The position numbers and the translations under genes were made by a program. Below the pieces are notes generated by a model. It searched no databases. It had not been told where the DNA came from and saw only the letters and a list, made by a program, of their open reading frames with translations. Source: Bradyrhizobium sp. SZCCT0153 (lineage in GTDB: Bacteria > Pseudomonadota > Alphaproteobacteria > Rhizobiales > Xanthobacteraceae). Taken from it: DNA of 64,000 nucleotides. Where the stretch lies: positions 407,001-471,000 of the forward strand of contig NZ_JAFCKS010000001.1 of NCBI RefSeq assembly GCF_018129995.1. The letters are read 5' to 3'. Within the stretch, counting starts at the first letter, position 1. Every line of letters begins with the position of its first letter. Of this stretch, positions 51,581-60,726 are shown piece by piece.

Positions 51581-52966
51581 ATGACCAGAGCCGACGCCAT
51601 CGCCCGTGCCCGTGAGGATTTCACATCCGGCACGTTCCTCACCGAGCTCGACCGCCGCGTCGCCTATCGGACCGAAAGCCAGAATCCGTCGCGTGGCGCG
51701 GAGCTGCGCGGCTATCTGGAACAGGAGATGATGCCCTCCTTTGCCGCGCTCGATTTCACCAGCCGCATCGTCGAATCCCGGAGCGGCAAGGCGCCTTTCC
51801 TGTTCGCCGAACATATCGAGAGTGAGACGGCGCCGACCGTGCTGATCTACGGTCATGGCGACGTCGTCGACGGCATGGAGGGCGAGTGGCGCGACGGCCG
51901 CGATCCCTGGCGCACGACCGTTGCGGGCGCGCGCCTCTACGGCCGCGGCACCGCCGACAACAAGGGCCAGCACAGCATCAACATGGCCGCGCTTCGTGCG
52001 GTGCGCGACGCCCGTGGCGGCAAGCTCGGCTTCAATGCCAAATTTATCGTCGAGATGGGCGAGGAGATCGGCTCGCCCGATCTCGGCAAGGTCTGCGATC
52101 TCAACCGCGACGCCCTCAAGGCCGATCTGTTCATGGCGTCCGACGGGCCGCGCCTGTCCGCCGACCGTCCGACGCTGTTTCTTGGCTGCCGTGGCGGCAT
52201 CCGCATTCATCTCGACGTTAATTTGCGCGACGGCGGGCATCATTCCGGCAATTGGGGAGGCGTGCTCGCCAACCCCGCGACCATTCTGGTCAACGCCATT
52301 TCGACGCTGGTTGACGGCCACGGCCGCCTCCAACTCGACGCGCTGAAGCCGCCCCGGCTCACCAACCAGATCCGCAGCTATCTTGCCGATGTGCAGGTGG
52401 TGCCGACCGAGGACGAGCCCGCGCTTGCGGAGAATTGGGGCGAAGAAGGTCTGTCGGCAGCCGAGCGGTTGTATGCCTGGAACACGCTGGAAGTGCTGGC
52501 GATGTCGTCCGGCAATATCGAGAAGCCCGCCAACGCCATTCCTGGCCATGCCAATGCCGTGCTGCAACTGCGTTTCGTGGTCGGCACCAAGGTCGACGGC
52601 CTGATCGATGCCGTCCGCGCGCATCTGGTCGCAAAGGGTTTTCCGATGGTCGAGGTGCGGGCGGCGCAGAGCTTTGCCGCCTCGCGCACGGATTTCGACA
52701 GCCCCTGGATCAAATGGGCGGCGGGTTCGGTGAAGGACACAACTGGCAAGGCGCCGGCGGTGCTGCCGAACTTCGGCGGCTCGCTGCCGAACGACGTGTT
52801 TTCCGAGATTTTGGGCCTGCCGACGATCTGGGTCCCGCACTCCTATCCCGGCTGCTCCCAGCATGCGCCCAATGAGCACATCCTGCTGCCACTGACCGAA
52901 GAGGCCTTGACGGTGATGGCCGGGCTGTTCTGGGATCTCGGGGAATTACCCAAGCCGCTGACCTAG
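51581..52966 (+). CDS. M20 family metallopeptidase
   Basis: A 461-residue di-zinc hydrolase of the M20/M28 group (dipeptidase/aminoacylase-like). Zinc ligands are His in YGHGDVVDG, Asp in GRGTADNKG, EE in EMGEEIGS, Asp in MASDGPRLS and the final His in CSQHAPNEH. The inserted dimerisation domain lies between about residues 230 and 340. The Shine-Dalgarno is weak. It precedes the glutamate/aspartate-type importer by 102 bases, so it may process an imported peptide or N-acyl amino acid. Confidence 0.9.
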   Translation: MTRADAIARAREDFTSGTFLTELDRRVAYRTESQNPSRGAELRGYLEQEMMPSFAALDFTSRIVESRSGKAPFLFAEHIESETAPTVLIYGHGDVVDGMEGEWRDGRDPWRTTVAGARLYGRGTADNKGQHSINMAALRAVRDARGGKLGFNAKFIVEMGEEIGSPDLGKVCDLNRDALKADLFMASDGPRLSADRPTLFLGCRGGIRIHLDVNLRDGGHHSGNWGGVLANPATILVNAISTLVDGHGRLQLDALKPPRLTNQIRSYLADVQVVPTEDEPALAENWGEEGLSAAERLYAWNTLEVLAMSSGNIEKPANAIPGHANAVLQLRFVVGTKVDGLIDAVRAHLVAKGFPMVEVRAAQSFAASRTDFDSPWIKWAAGSVKDTTGKAPAVLPNFGGSLPNDVFSEILGLPTIWVPHSYPGCSQHAPNEHILLPLTEEALTVMAGLFWDLGELPKPLT

Positions 52967-53068
52967 AGCCCATTAACCTGAGCCACAAGCCAGCCGAAAG
53001 TCACATTCTAATCCGGCCCAATCTGTGCTTGCATCCGGGCCGCATCATCCTGAAAGGGGACCAAAATA

Positions 53069-53980
53069 GTGAAACATTTCCGTAGCATCGGCCTCGCGCT
53101 CGCCGCGACCTTCGCCGTCAGCCAGGCCGGGGCCCAGGAGCTGACCGGCACGTTGAAGAACATCAAGGACACCGGCGCCATCACGCTGGGCTTCCGCGAC
53201 TCCTCGATCCCGTTCTCCTATCTCGACGACAACCAGAAGCCCGTCGGGTTCGCGATGGACATCTGCTACAAGATCGTCGACGCCGTGAAGAAGGAGCTCA
53301 AGCTCGACAAGCTCGAGGTCAAGCTCAATCCGGTGACCTCGGCGACCCGTATCCCGCTGATGGCCAACGGCACCATCGATCTCGAATGCGGCTCGACCAC
53401 CAACAATGCCGAGCGCCAGAAGCAGGTCGCCTTCACCAACACCCACTTCCTGACCGCCAGCCGCTACGTCTTCAAGAAGTCGAGCGGCCTGAAGTCGATC
53501 GACGACCTCAAGGGCAAGACGGTGGTCTCGACCGCCGGCACCACCAACATCAAGCAGCTCACCGAGGCCAACGTCGAGAAAAAGCTCGGCGCCAACATCA
53601 TCCCGGCCAAGGACCACGCCGAAGCCTTCCTGATGGTCGAGACCGACCGCGCGGTCGCCTTCGTGATGGATGATATCCTGCTCGCCAGCCTCGTCGCCGG
53701 CTCCAAGTCGCCGGGCGACTACGTCATCTCCAAGGACGCGTTCTCCAAGCCTGAGCCCTACGGCATCATGCTGCGCAAGGACGACGCGCCGTTCAAGAAG
53801 GTGGTCGATGCGGCGACCGCCGCGCTTTACACCTCGGGCGAAGGCCAGAAGATCTACGACAAGTGGTTCACCCAGAAGATCCCGCCGAAGGGCTTGAACC
53901 TTAACGCACCGATCTCGCCCGAGCTGAAGAACGAGTTCGCGAAGCCCACGGATTCGCCGAACCCGGACGACTACAAGTAA
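53069..53980 (+). CDS. gltI: Glutamate/aspartate-type ABC transporter binding protein
   Basis: A 303-residue periplasmic receptor (SBP_bac_3). The GTG start at 53069 follows AAAGGGG. The signal peptide ends at SQAGAQ. Family signatures are GAITLGFRDSSIPFSYLDDNQKPVGFAMDICYKIVDAV and TIDLECGSTTNNAERQKQVAFTNTHF; the latter matches GltI/BztA proteins for acidic amino acids. First gene of a complete importer with two permeases and an ATPase. Confidence 0.93.
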   Translation: MKHFRSIGLALAATFAVSQAGAQELTGTLKNIKDTGAITLGFRDSSIPFSYLDDNQKPVGFAMDICYKIVDAVKKELKLDKLEVKLNPVTSATRIPLMANGTIDLECGSTTNNAERQKQVAFTNTHFLTASRYVFKKSSGLKSIDDLKGKTVVSTAGTTNIKQLTEANVEKKLGANIIPAKDHAEAFLMVETDRAVAFVMDDILLASLVAGSKSPGDYVISKDAFSKPEPYGIMLRKDDAPFKKVVDAATAALYTSGEGQKIYDKWFTQKIPPKGLNLNAPISPELKNEFAKPTDSPNPDDYK

Positions 53981-54011
53981 GATAGATCCTCGGTCCCAGA
54001 GATCGAGATCG

Positions 54012-54046
54012 TGTCCGGCCACTCTTGACACCAGAGTGGCCGGACA
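54012..54046 (+). terminator. Stable hairpin between gltI and gltJ
   Basis: A perfect 14-bp stem TGTCCGGCCACTCT / AGAGTGGCCGGACA with a seven-base loop, followed by TTTG. It lies between the binding-protein stop and the first permease. Partial termination or 3'-end protection at this point would make more binding protein than membrane components, a known design in ABC operons. Confidence 0.8.
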
Positions 54047-54098
54047 TTTGCATAGGCGCCCGGGATATCTATGATTGGCGCGTTCGCGCGGGGGACAC

Positions 54099-54830
54099 GT
54101 GAACTACCACTGGAACTGGGGAATTTTCTTCGAGCCGAACCCGATGGGGACAGGCACCTATCTCGACATGCTGCTGTCGGGACTGGTGCTGACCCTGAAG
54201 ACGGCCGCGCTCGCCTGGATCATCGCGCTGATCTTCGGCTCGCTCGTCGGTGTCATGCGCACGCTTCCCTCCCGGGGCGCGGACTGGTTCGGCTTCTGCT
54301 GGGTCGAATTCTTCCGCAATATGCCGCTGCTCGTGCAGCTCTTCCTGTGGTTCTTCGTGCTGCCGGAGTTGCTGCCGAAGGCTGCCGGTACCTGGCTGAA
54401 GCAACTGCCGAACGCGCCGTTCTGGACGGCGGCGATCGGCATCGGCTTCTTCATGTCGGCGCGCGTGGCCGTTCAGCTGCAGGCCGGTATCGGCTCGCTG
54501 CCGCGAGGGCAGAAGATGGCGGCCACTGCGCTGGGCCTCACCACCTTGCAGGCCTATCGCTACGTGCTGCTGCCGATGGCGTTCCGCATCATCCTGCCGC
54601 CGCTGACCTCCGAATTCCTCAACACCATCAAGAATACGGCGGTCGCGATCACGATCGGTCTGCTCGAGCTGACCGGGCAGGCGCGCTCGATGCAGGAATT
54701 CTCGTTCCAGGTGTTCGAAGCCTTCACCGCCGCGACCCTGCTCTATCTCCTCGTCAACGCCGTTGTCGTGACCGCGATGCGCTTCCTCGAACGCTGGGTC
54801 GCGATCCCCGGCTACATCACGGGGAAATAG
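54099..54830 (+). CDS. gltJ: Amino-acid ABC transporter permease, GltJ type
   Basis: Inner-membrane permease of 243 residues. The GTG at 54099 (NYHWNWGIFFEPNP) fits GltJ N-termini and has GGGGGA upstream; an earlier TTG at 54075 is also open. The hydrophobic helices and the EAA-type loop (LQAGIGSLPRGQKMAATALGLT) are clear. It partners GltK and GltL. Confidence 0.92.
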   Translation: MNYHWNWGIFFEPNPMGTGTYLDMLLSGLVLTLKTAALAWIIALIFGSLVGVMRTLPSRGADWFGFCWVEFFRNMPLLVQLFLWFFVLPELLPKAAGTWLKQLPNAPFWTAAIGIGFFMSARVAVQLQAGIGSLPRGQKMAATALGLTTLQAYRYVLLPMAFRIILPPLTSEFLNTIKNTAVAITIGLLELTGQARSMQEFSFQVFEAFTAATLLYLLVNAVVVTAMRFLERWVAIPGYITGK

Positions 54831-54832
54831 CG

Positions 54833-55525
54833 ATGTTTGCCAATCTCGATTTCGACGTCATTCGCCGTGCGCTGCCCTATCTGTTCTTTGAGGGGATGAG
54901 GTTCACGCTGACGCTGACGGCGCTTGCAGCCCTCGGCGGCCTGGTCTTCGGCACGGCGCTCGCGCTGATGCGGCTGTCCGGCCACAAGATCCTCGGGCGC
55001 ATCGCCGGCGTCTATGTCGACTTCATGCGCTCGCTGCCGCTGGTGCTGGTGATCTTCTGGTTCTACTTCCTGGTGCCTTATATCGGGCAATGGGTGACCG
55101 GCGCCTCGCGTCCGATCAGTGTCGGCGCCTTCGCATCCTCGCTCATCACCTTCATCATGTTCGAGGCGGCATACTTCTCCGAGATCATGCGCGCCGGCAT
55201 CCAGTCGATCTCGCGCGGCCAGCCGGCCGCGGCCAGCGCGCTGGGGCTGACCTACGCCCAGACCATGCGCTACGTCGTGTTGCCGCAAGCCTTCCGCAAC
55301 ATGCTGCCGGTGCTGATCACGCAGACCATCGTGCTGTTTCAGGATACTTCGCTGGTCTACGTCCTCTCGATCACGGACTTCCTGGGCGCGGCGAGCAAGG
55401 TCGCGCAGCGCGACGGGCGCCTCGTCGAAATGTATCTGTTCGCGGCCGTCGTCTACTTCACCATTTCCTGTATCGCGTCCTTCGGCGTCCGCCGACTGCA
55501 GGCGCGCATCGCCATCATTCGCTAG
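54833..55525 (+). CDS. gltK: Amino-acid ABC transporter permease, GltK type
   Basis: The second permease, 230 residues, starting two bases after gltJ stops. It contains FMRSLPLVLVIFWFYFLVPYIG and the EAA loop region EIMRAGIQSISRGQPAAASALGLTYAQTMRYVVLPQA. The tight spacing indicates translational coupling. Confidence 0.93.
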   Translation: MFANLDFDVIRRALPYLFFEGMRFTLTLTALAALGGLVFGTALALMRLSGHKILGRIAGVYVDFMRSLPLVLVIFWFYFLVPYIGQWVTGASRPISVGAFASSLITFIMFEAAYFSEIMRAGIQSISRGQPAAASALGLTYAQTMRYVVLPQAFRNMLPVLITQTIVLFQDTSLVYVLSITDFLGAASKVAQRDGRLVEMYLFAAVVYFTISCIASFGVRRLQARIAIIR

Positions 55526-55537
55526 GGCTAGCCGCTC

Positions 55538-56269
55538 ATGATCGAAATCAGCCACGTCAACAAATGGTACAGCCCGAGCTTCCAGGTGCTGACCGATTGC
55601 ACAACCAGCGTCACCAAGGGCGAGGTCGTGGTGGTCTGCGGCCCCTCGGGCTCGGGCAAGTCGACCCTGATCAAGTGCGTCAATGCGCTGGAGCCGTTCC
55701 AGAGCGGCGACATCAGCGTCGACGGCACCAAGGTCAACGACCCCAAGACCAATTTGCCCAAGCTGCGCTCGCGCGTCGGCATGGTGTTCCAGCACTTCGA
55801 GCTGTTCCCGCATCTGAAGATCATCGACAATCTCTGCCTTGCGCAGCAGAAGGTGCTCGACCGGTCGCGCGACAAGGCGATGGCGAAAGGCATGCAGCTG
55901 CTGGAGCGCGTCGGCCTCAAGGAGCAGGCGCAAAAGTTTCCCGCGAACCTGTCTGGCGGCCAGCAGCAGCGCGTCGCGATCGCGCGTGCGCTTGCGATGG
56001 ACCCGATCGTGATGCTGTTCGACGAGCCGACCTCGGCGCTCGACCCGGAAATGGTCAGCGAGGTGCTCGACGTCATGGTGGATCTCGCTCATGAAGGCAT
56101 GACCATGATGGTTGTCACCCACGAGATGGGCTTTGCCCGCAAGGTCGCCAACCGCGTGATCTTCATGGACCGCGGCGAGATCGTCGAGGACGCGGCGAAG
56201 GAAGACTTTTTCGGCAAGCCGCGCAGCGACCGCGCGCAGAAGTTCTTGTCGAAGATCTTGTCCCACTGA
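55538..56269 (+). CDS. gltL: Amino-acid ABC transporter ATP-binding protein, GltL type
   Basis: A 243-residue ATPase. Walker [10 protein letters not shown] (about residues 35-43), Q-loop [10 protein letters not shown], signature LSGGQQQR, Walker [12 protein letters not shown] and the switch His in VVTHEMGFA are all present. It is 12 bases after gltK and closes the importer operon, which ends at a palindromic repeat. Confidence 0.95.
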   Translation: MIEISHVNKWYSPSFQVLTDCTTSVTKGEVVVVCGPSGSGKSTLIKCVNALEPFQSGDISVDGTKVNDPKTNLPKLRSRVGMVFQHFELFPHLKIIDNLCLAQQKVLDRSRDKAMAKGMQLLERVGLKEQAQKFPANLSGGQQQRVAIARALAMDPIVMLFDEPTSALDPEMVSEVLDVMVDLAHEGMTMMVVTHEMGFARKVANRVIFMDRGEIVEDAAKEDFFGKPRSDRAQKFLSKILSH

Positions 56270-56274
56270 TCCCG

Positions 56275-56319
56275 CCGTCATTCCGGGACGTGCCGCCCGG
56301 CGCGGGCCCGGAATGACGG
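56275..56319. repeat. Dispersed CATTCCGGG palindrome, probable operon terminator
   Basis: CCGTCATTCCGGG and CCCGGAATGACGG form a 13-bp stem around a 19-base loop directly after gltL. The same CGTCATTCCGGG...CCCGGAATGACG unit is one of the commonest intergenic repeats in these genomes. A T run is lacking. Confidence 0.78.
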
Positions 56320-56391
56320 GTTGAGGGTTTCGTGGCAACAACAAATCCCTTATACCGGCGGGTAATCCCTATTCCCGCCAGGAGACCTGCC

Positions 56392-57252
56392 TTGGACTCG
56401 ATCGCCTACGTTAACGGCTCATTCGTCCCGCTCTCGGACGCCAAGATCTCGGTCCTGGATCGCGGCTTCCTGTTTGCGGACGGCATCTACGAGGTTTCGG
56501 CCGTGCTCGACGGCAAGCTGATCGACAACGCTTCGCATTTGACGCGGCTGGAGCGGTCGGTCGGCGAGATCAAGCTGAAGCTTCCGGAGACGCTCGAGCG
56601 CATCACCGAGCTCCAGAAGGAGCTGATTGCGCGCAACAAGGTCGAGAACGGCCTCGTCTACCTCCAGGTCACGCGCGGCGCCGACAAGGGCCGCGACTTC
56701 GCCTTCCCCAAGGGCGACGTCAAGTCGAGCCTGGTGATGTTCACCTCGGAGAAAGACATCATCGGTTCGGCCGCAGCCAAGACCGGCATCAACGTGATCA
56801 CCGTGCCCGACATCCGCTGGGAGCGGCGCGACATCAAGAGCGTGGCGCTGCTGGCCCAGGTGCTGGCGAAGCAGGCCGCAGCCGAAGCCGGCGCCGGCGA
56901 AGCGTGGATGCTCGAAGACGGTTATGTCACCGAAGGCGGTTCGTCCTCGGCGTTCATCCTCACCAAGGACGACGTCATCGTGACCCGCAAGAACTCCAAC
57001 GCGATCCTGCCGGGCTGCACCCGCAAGGCGGTGGTCGCGCTCGCCGAGGAGCGCCAGCTCCGTGTCGAGGAGCGTTCGTTCACGGTCGCCGAAGCGCTTG
57101 CAGCCAAGGAAGCCTTCGCCACCTCGGCCTCGCTGTTCGTCCAGCCGGTGGTTGCGATCGACGGCAAGAAGGTCGGCGACGGCAAACCCGGCCCGATGGC
57201 GGCGCGGCTTCGCGAGATCTACGTGGAGTTCGCCAAGGCGACGGCGGTCTAA
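56392..57252 (+). CDS. dat: D-amino-acid transaminase (class IV aminotransferase)
   Basis: A 286-residue PLP-dependent fold-type IV enzyme that interconverts D-amino acids and keto acids. The TTG at 56392 has AGGAG seven bases upstream and starts the family's SIAYVNGSFVPLSDAKISVLDRGFLFADGIYE. The PLP Lys is in RRDIKSVALL and EGGSSSAFIL marks the cofactor cup. It follows the glutamate/aspartate importer; D-glutamate or D-alanine metabolism is a plausible link but is not proven. Confidence 0.92.
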   Translation: MDSIAYVNGSFVPLSDAKISVLDRGFLFADGIYEVSAVLDGKLIDNASHLTRLERSVGEIKLKLPETLERITELQKELIARNKVENGLVYLQVTRGADKGRDFAFPKGDVKSSLVMFTSEKDIIGSAAAKTGINVITVPDIRWERRDIKSVALLAQVLAKQAAAEAGAGEAWMLEDGYVTEGGSSSAFILTKDDVIVTRKNSNAILPGCTRKAVVALAEERQLRVEERSFTVAEALAAKEAFATSASLFVQPVVAIDGKKVGDGKPGPMAARLREIYVEFAKATAV

Positions 57253-57271
57253 GCCACATACTCAGCTATCG

Positions 57272-57363
57272 TAAGGGTGGGCAAAGGCGCGCTTGCGCCG
57301 TGCCCACGTCTTCTTCGCGGTTGCCCAAAAGAGGTGGGCACGCTTCGCTTTACCCGCCCTACG
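57272..57363. repeat. GTGGGCA-type dispersed repeat
   Basis: GTGGGCAAAGGCGC with GCGCCGTGCCCAC (57277-57307), followed by a second GTGGGCACGCTTCGCTTTACC segment ending near 57363. This GTGGGCA...TGCCCAC unit is another common Bradyrhizobium intergenic repeat. It fills the gap between convergent genes. Confidence 0.8.
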
Positions 57364-57378
57364 AGATTTGGCTGCGGC

Positions 57379-57840
57379 CTACGCCGCCGAGGCCTTCACC
57401 TTCACCGGATGCACCGCACGGAACGCGATTGCGATCCTGTTCCAGGCATTGATGGCGCCGATCAGCATGGTCAGGTTCACCGTCTCCGCATCGGAGAATT
57501 GCGTGCGGACCTGTTCGTAGACGTCGTCAGGTGCGTGCGTCTCCGAGATCAGCGTCACCGACTCGGTCCAGGCCAGTGCGGCGCGCTCGCGATCGGTATA
57601 GAGCGGGGATTCACGCCAGGCGTTGAGCAGATAGATGCGCTGCTCGGTCTCGCCGCGCTTGCGGGCGTCCTCGGTGTGCATGTTGATGCAGAAGGCGCAT
57701 CCGTTGATCTGCGAGGCCCGGATCTTGACGAGCTCGATCAGCGATTTCTCGAGGCCCGTCGACTGGATCTGCTCTTCCAGCGCCATCAGCGCCTTCATCG
57801 TGTCCGGGGCTGCCTGGTAGAAGTTCATGCGGGGTTTCAT
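57379..57840 (-). CDS. Carboxymuconolactone decarboxylase/AhpD family protein
   Basis: A 153-residue AhpD-like protein with the redox CxxC in NGCAFCINMHTEDARKRGET, where the C-x2-C...H pattern is typical of peroxiredoxin-partner or hydroperoxide reductase activity. AAGGAG precedes the start. It lies 29 bases after the MFS pump gene and is probably the third gene of the efflux operon. A role in detoxifying the pump's inducer is possible. Confidence 0.9.
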   Translation of the reverse strand: MKPRMNFYQAAPDTMKALMALEEQIQSTGLEKSLIELVKIRASQINGCAFCINMHTEDARKRGETEQRIYLLNAWRESPLYTDRERAALAWTESVTLISETHAPDDVYEQVRTQFSDAETVNLTMLIGAINAWNRIAIAFRAVHPVKVKASAA

Positions 57841-57869
57841 GGTCGATCTCCTTGCTTGCTAGGTTGATT

Positions 57870-59480
57870 TCAGTGGGCGCCGCCGGCCGAAGTCGGGCCG
57901 GCCTTCTTCAGGAAGAGGACTGCGGCGAGCGCGACGATCAGCGCCATGCCGAGCAGATAGAAGGTGTCGCTGAATGCGAAGATGTAGGCCTGCTTCTGCA
58001 CGACATGGCCGATCGCGACATAGGCGCGATGCGACGCATCGGCGCGGTCGAGAATGCCGTGATTCATGAAATACCGCGTGAGCTGCTCCAGCCGCGTGCG
58101 GGTGGCCTGCTCGAACAGCGAAACCGACTGCGTCAGCACGTTGGAGTGATACTGCTCGCGCTTGGTCAGCGCGGTCTGGAGTAGCGCGATGCCGACGGCG
58201 CCGCCGAGATTGCGCATCATGTTGAACAGGCCGGAAGCCGAGCCAGCATTCTCCGCCTCGATGCCAGCCGTGGCCACCGCCGACAGCGGCGCCATCACCA
58301 GTGCCTGGCCGATGGCGCGGACGACGTTCGGCCACAGCAGCTGGTCGGCGGCATAGTCATTGGTCATGGTGATGTTCATGAAATTGGAGGCCGCGAACAG
58401 CACGAAGCCGACGCCGATGATGATGCGCGCATCGAATTTCTGCATCAGGCGCGGCACCAGCGGGATCAGCAGGAGCTGCGGCAGACCGGTCCATGCCAGT
58501 ACCATGCCGATCTGCTCGGCGTTGTAGCCCTGGATGCGGGCGAGATATTGCGGCAGGATGAAGACCGAGCCGTACAGCGCGATTCCAAGCAGGAAGTTCG
58601 CGAGCATGCCGAAGCCGAAGTTGCGGCGGACCAGCAGGCGCAGGTTCAACAGCGGCTTCTTCACCGTGAGCTCGATGATCAGGAAGGCGGTCAGCGCGAC
58701 GGCCGCGATGACGGAGAGCTTGACGATGAAGGGCGAGCCGAGCCAGTCGTCCTTGTTGCCTTCTTCCAGCACGGTCTGAAGCGCCGACAGGCCGATCGCC
58801 ATGGTGATGATGCCGGCCCAGTCGCCATCGCGGAGCAGCGTCAGCTTCATGGGCTTGGGGTCGAGCGCGTACCAGAGCATGCCGACCATGATCGCGCCGG
58901 GGACGAGGTTGACGTAGAAGATGTACTGCCAGCCGAAATTCTCGGTGAGATAGCCGCCGATGGTCGGGCCGATTGCGGGCGCGAACGTCGCCGACAGCGC
59001 GAACAGCGCAAGGCCGACCGGCTGCTTGGCCCGCGGCAGCAGCGTGATGATCAGCGTGAAGGCCATCGGGATCAGCACGCCGCCGGAGAAGCCTTGGACA
59101 GCGCGCAGCACGATCATCTGCGGCAGGTCCTGCGCAAGCGCGCACGCCGCGGACAAAAGCAGGAACAGGATCGCGTTGGTGAGGAGGTAGATCCGGATCG
59201 AGAACACCTGGGCGAGCCACCCTGAAAGCGGGATCACCACGATCTCCGCGATCAGATAGGAGGTCGAGATCCAGCCGCCGTCGTCGATGCCGGCGCCGAT
59301 CGCGCCCTGGATGTCGGCGAGCGAGGCATTGACGATCTGGATGTTCAGCACTGCCATGAAGGCGCCGAGCGTCGCGCCGATCACGGCGATCCAGGTTTTT
59401 GCGGACACCGCCGGCGCGGCGGGCGCCGTGGCGGCGGGAACGTCGGCAGCGGCGTTGACGGTCGGTTGAAGCGTGCTCAT
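57870..59480 (-). CDS. emrB: DHA2 family drug:H+ antiporter, EmrB type
   Basis: A 14-helix major facilitator pump of 536 residues. DHA2 signatures include LDIQIVN-like VLNIQIVNASLADIQG, the antiporter motif region RAVQGFSGGVLIPM and GPTIGGYLTENFGWQYIFYVNL. It follows the EmrA-like adaptor by 75 bases and probably works with it and an outer-membrane TolC-type channel encoded elsewhere. The Pro/Ala-rich N-terminus is unusual but common in rhizobial homologues. Confidence 0.93.
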   Translation of the reverse strand: MSTLQPTVNAAADVPAATAPAAPAVSAKTWIAVIGATLGAFMAVLNIQIVNASLADIQGAIGAGIDDGGWISTSYLIAEIVVIPLSGWLAQVFSIRIYLLTNAILFLLLSAACALAQDLPQMIVLRAVQGFSGGVLIPMAFTLIITLLPRAKQPVGLALFALSATFAPAIGPTIGGYLTENFGWQYIFYVNLVPGAIMVGMLWYALDPKPMKLTLLRDGDWAGIITMAIGLSALQTVLEEGNKDDWLGSPFIVKLSVIAAVALTAFLIIELTVKKPLLNLRLLVRRNFGFGMLANFLLGIALYGSVFILPQYLARIQGYNAEQIGMVLAWTGLPQLLLIPLVPRLMQKFDARIIIGVGFVLFAASNFMNITMTNDYAADQLLWPNVVRAIGQALVMAPLSAVATAGIEAENAGSASGLFNMMRNLGGAVGIALLQTALTKREQYHSNVLTQSVSLFEQATRTRLEQLTRYFMNHGILDRADASHRAYVAIGHVVQKQAYIFAFSDTFYLLGMALIVALAAVLFLKKAGPTSAGGAH

Positions 59481-59555
59481 GGAAGCCTCGTCCCGGTGAC
59501 GGAGACAGGATGCATTCGGCGGACGGTTTCGATCATCGACGAAGTCCTGGAACGG

Positions 59556-60677
59556 TCATCCGGCGGGTTTGGTGTCTACGGTCGGCACCGCGGACATGCC
59601 GGGGCGTAGCAGGCCGGTCAGGCTGTGGTCGTCCAACACGATCTTCACCGGCACGCGTTGCACGATCTTGGTGAAATTGCCGGTGGCGTTATCGGGGGGC
59701 AGCAGCGCGAACTCGAGTCCGCTCGCCGGCGAAAGGCTGTCGACGTGACCGCGAAGCGTGCGATCGCGAAAGCTGTCGACATGCAGTTCGACCGGCTGGC
59801 CCGGACGCACATGGGTAAGCTGGGTCTCCTTGAAATTCGCGACCACATAGACTGCATCGAGCGGCACCACGGCCATCAACTGCGTGCCGGCCTGCACGAA
59901 CTGGCCGACGCGCAATGAGCGCGCACCGACCGTGCCGTCGACCGGCGCGGTGATCTCCGTATAGGACAGGTTCAGCTCTGCCTGGTCTGCGACTGCACGA
60001 GCGCGTTCGAGCTGGGCTGTGGCCTGGGCGCGCTGGGTGGTGAGCACGTCGACCTTGCGCTGTGCGGCCACGAGGCCTGACTTGGCATGCTGCAATTGCG
60101 CGTTGCTGGCGCGCAGCGCCGCATCGGTTTGCTGCGCGCGCTGAATCGTGCCGGAACCCGACTTCATCAGGTCGTCGTAACGAGCGCGCTCCTCCTGCGC
60201 GAACTTCAGATTGGCGTCCGCGGCGGCGACATCGGCCGTGCCCTGTTCGATGATCGGCTGCTGAAGCGCGAGTTGCGCGTCGATGTTGCGCACCGAGGCT
60301 TCGCCGGCGGCGACATCCGCGCGGGCCTGACCGAGCGCCGCCTTGAAGTCACGGTCGTCGATCTTCGCCAGCACCTGTCCGGCTTTGACCTTTTCGTTGT
60401 CGCCGACCAGGACCTTCGCGATGTAGCCGGAAACCTTCGGCGCGACGATCGTGGAGTCCGCCTTGACATAGGCGTCGTCGGTCGTCTCGAGAAAGCGGCC
60501 GTTGATCCAGTAGTCGTGACCGTAATAGACAATCGCTGCCGTGCCGGCGAGGAGCGCGAGCACCAGCGCCGCGCGCTGGACCATCTTCCGGGTCGGCATA
60601 CGCACCGACGGCTTGACGTAATCATCAGTGATTTCAGTTGCTTGCTGGAAATTCTCGCTGCGGGGCATCTCGGACAT
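59556..60677 (-). CDS. emrA: HlyD/EmrA family periplasmic adaptor
   Basis: A 373-residue membrane fusion protein with an N-terminal membrane anchor (about 34-52), then biotinyl-lipoyl halves (APKVSGYIAKVLVGDNEKVKAGQVLAKID and ITAPVDGTVG) on either side of a long coiled coil (residues 115-230). It is the first gene of the pump operon and starts 50 bases from the first GGATAATCC-type site. Confidence 0.93.
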   Translation of the reverse strand: MSEMPRSENFQQATEITDDYVKPSVRMPTRKMVQRAALVLALLAGTAAIVYYGHDYWINGRFLETTDDAYVKADSTIVAPKVSGYIAKVLVGDNEKVKAGQVLAKIDDRDFKAALGQARADVAAGEASVRNIDAQLALQQPIIEQGTADVAAADANLKFAQEERARYDDLMKSGSGTIQRAQQTDAALRASNAQLQHAKSGLVAAQRKVDVLTTQRAQATAQLERARAVADQAELNLSYTEITAPVDGTVGARSLRVGQFVQAGTQLMAVVPLDAVYVVANFKETQLTHVRPGQPVELHVDSFRDRTLRGHVDSLSPASGLEFALLPPDNATGNFTKIVQRVPVKIVLDDHSLTGLLRPGMSAVPTVDTKPAG

Positions 60678-60726
60678 CGCGGTCTCCTATCGGCTCGCAG
60701 GGACTATCGGTCGTTCCAGGTCGAGC

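Noticed and set aside
54071..55525. A 484-codon plus-strand frame reading through gltJ into gltK
   Set aside because: Its first half is out of frame with GltJ; GltK starts at its own ATG two bases after the gltJ stop.
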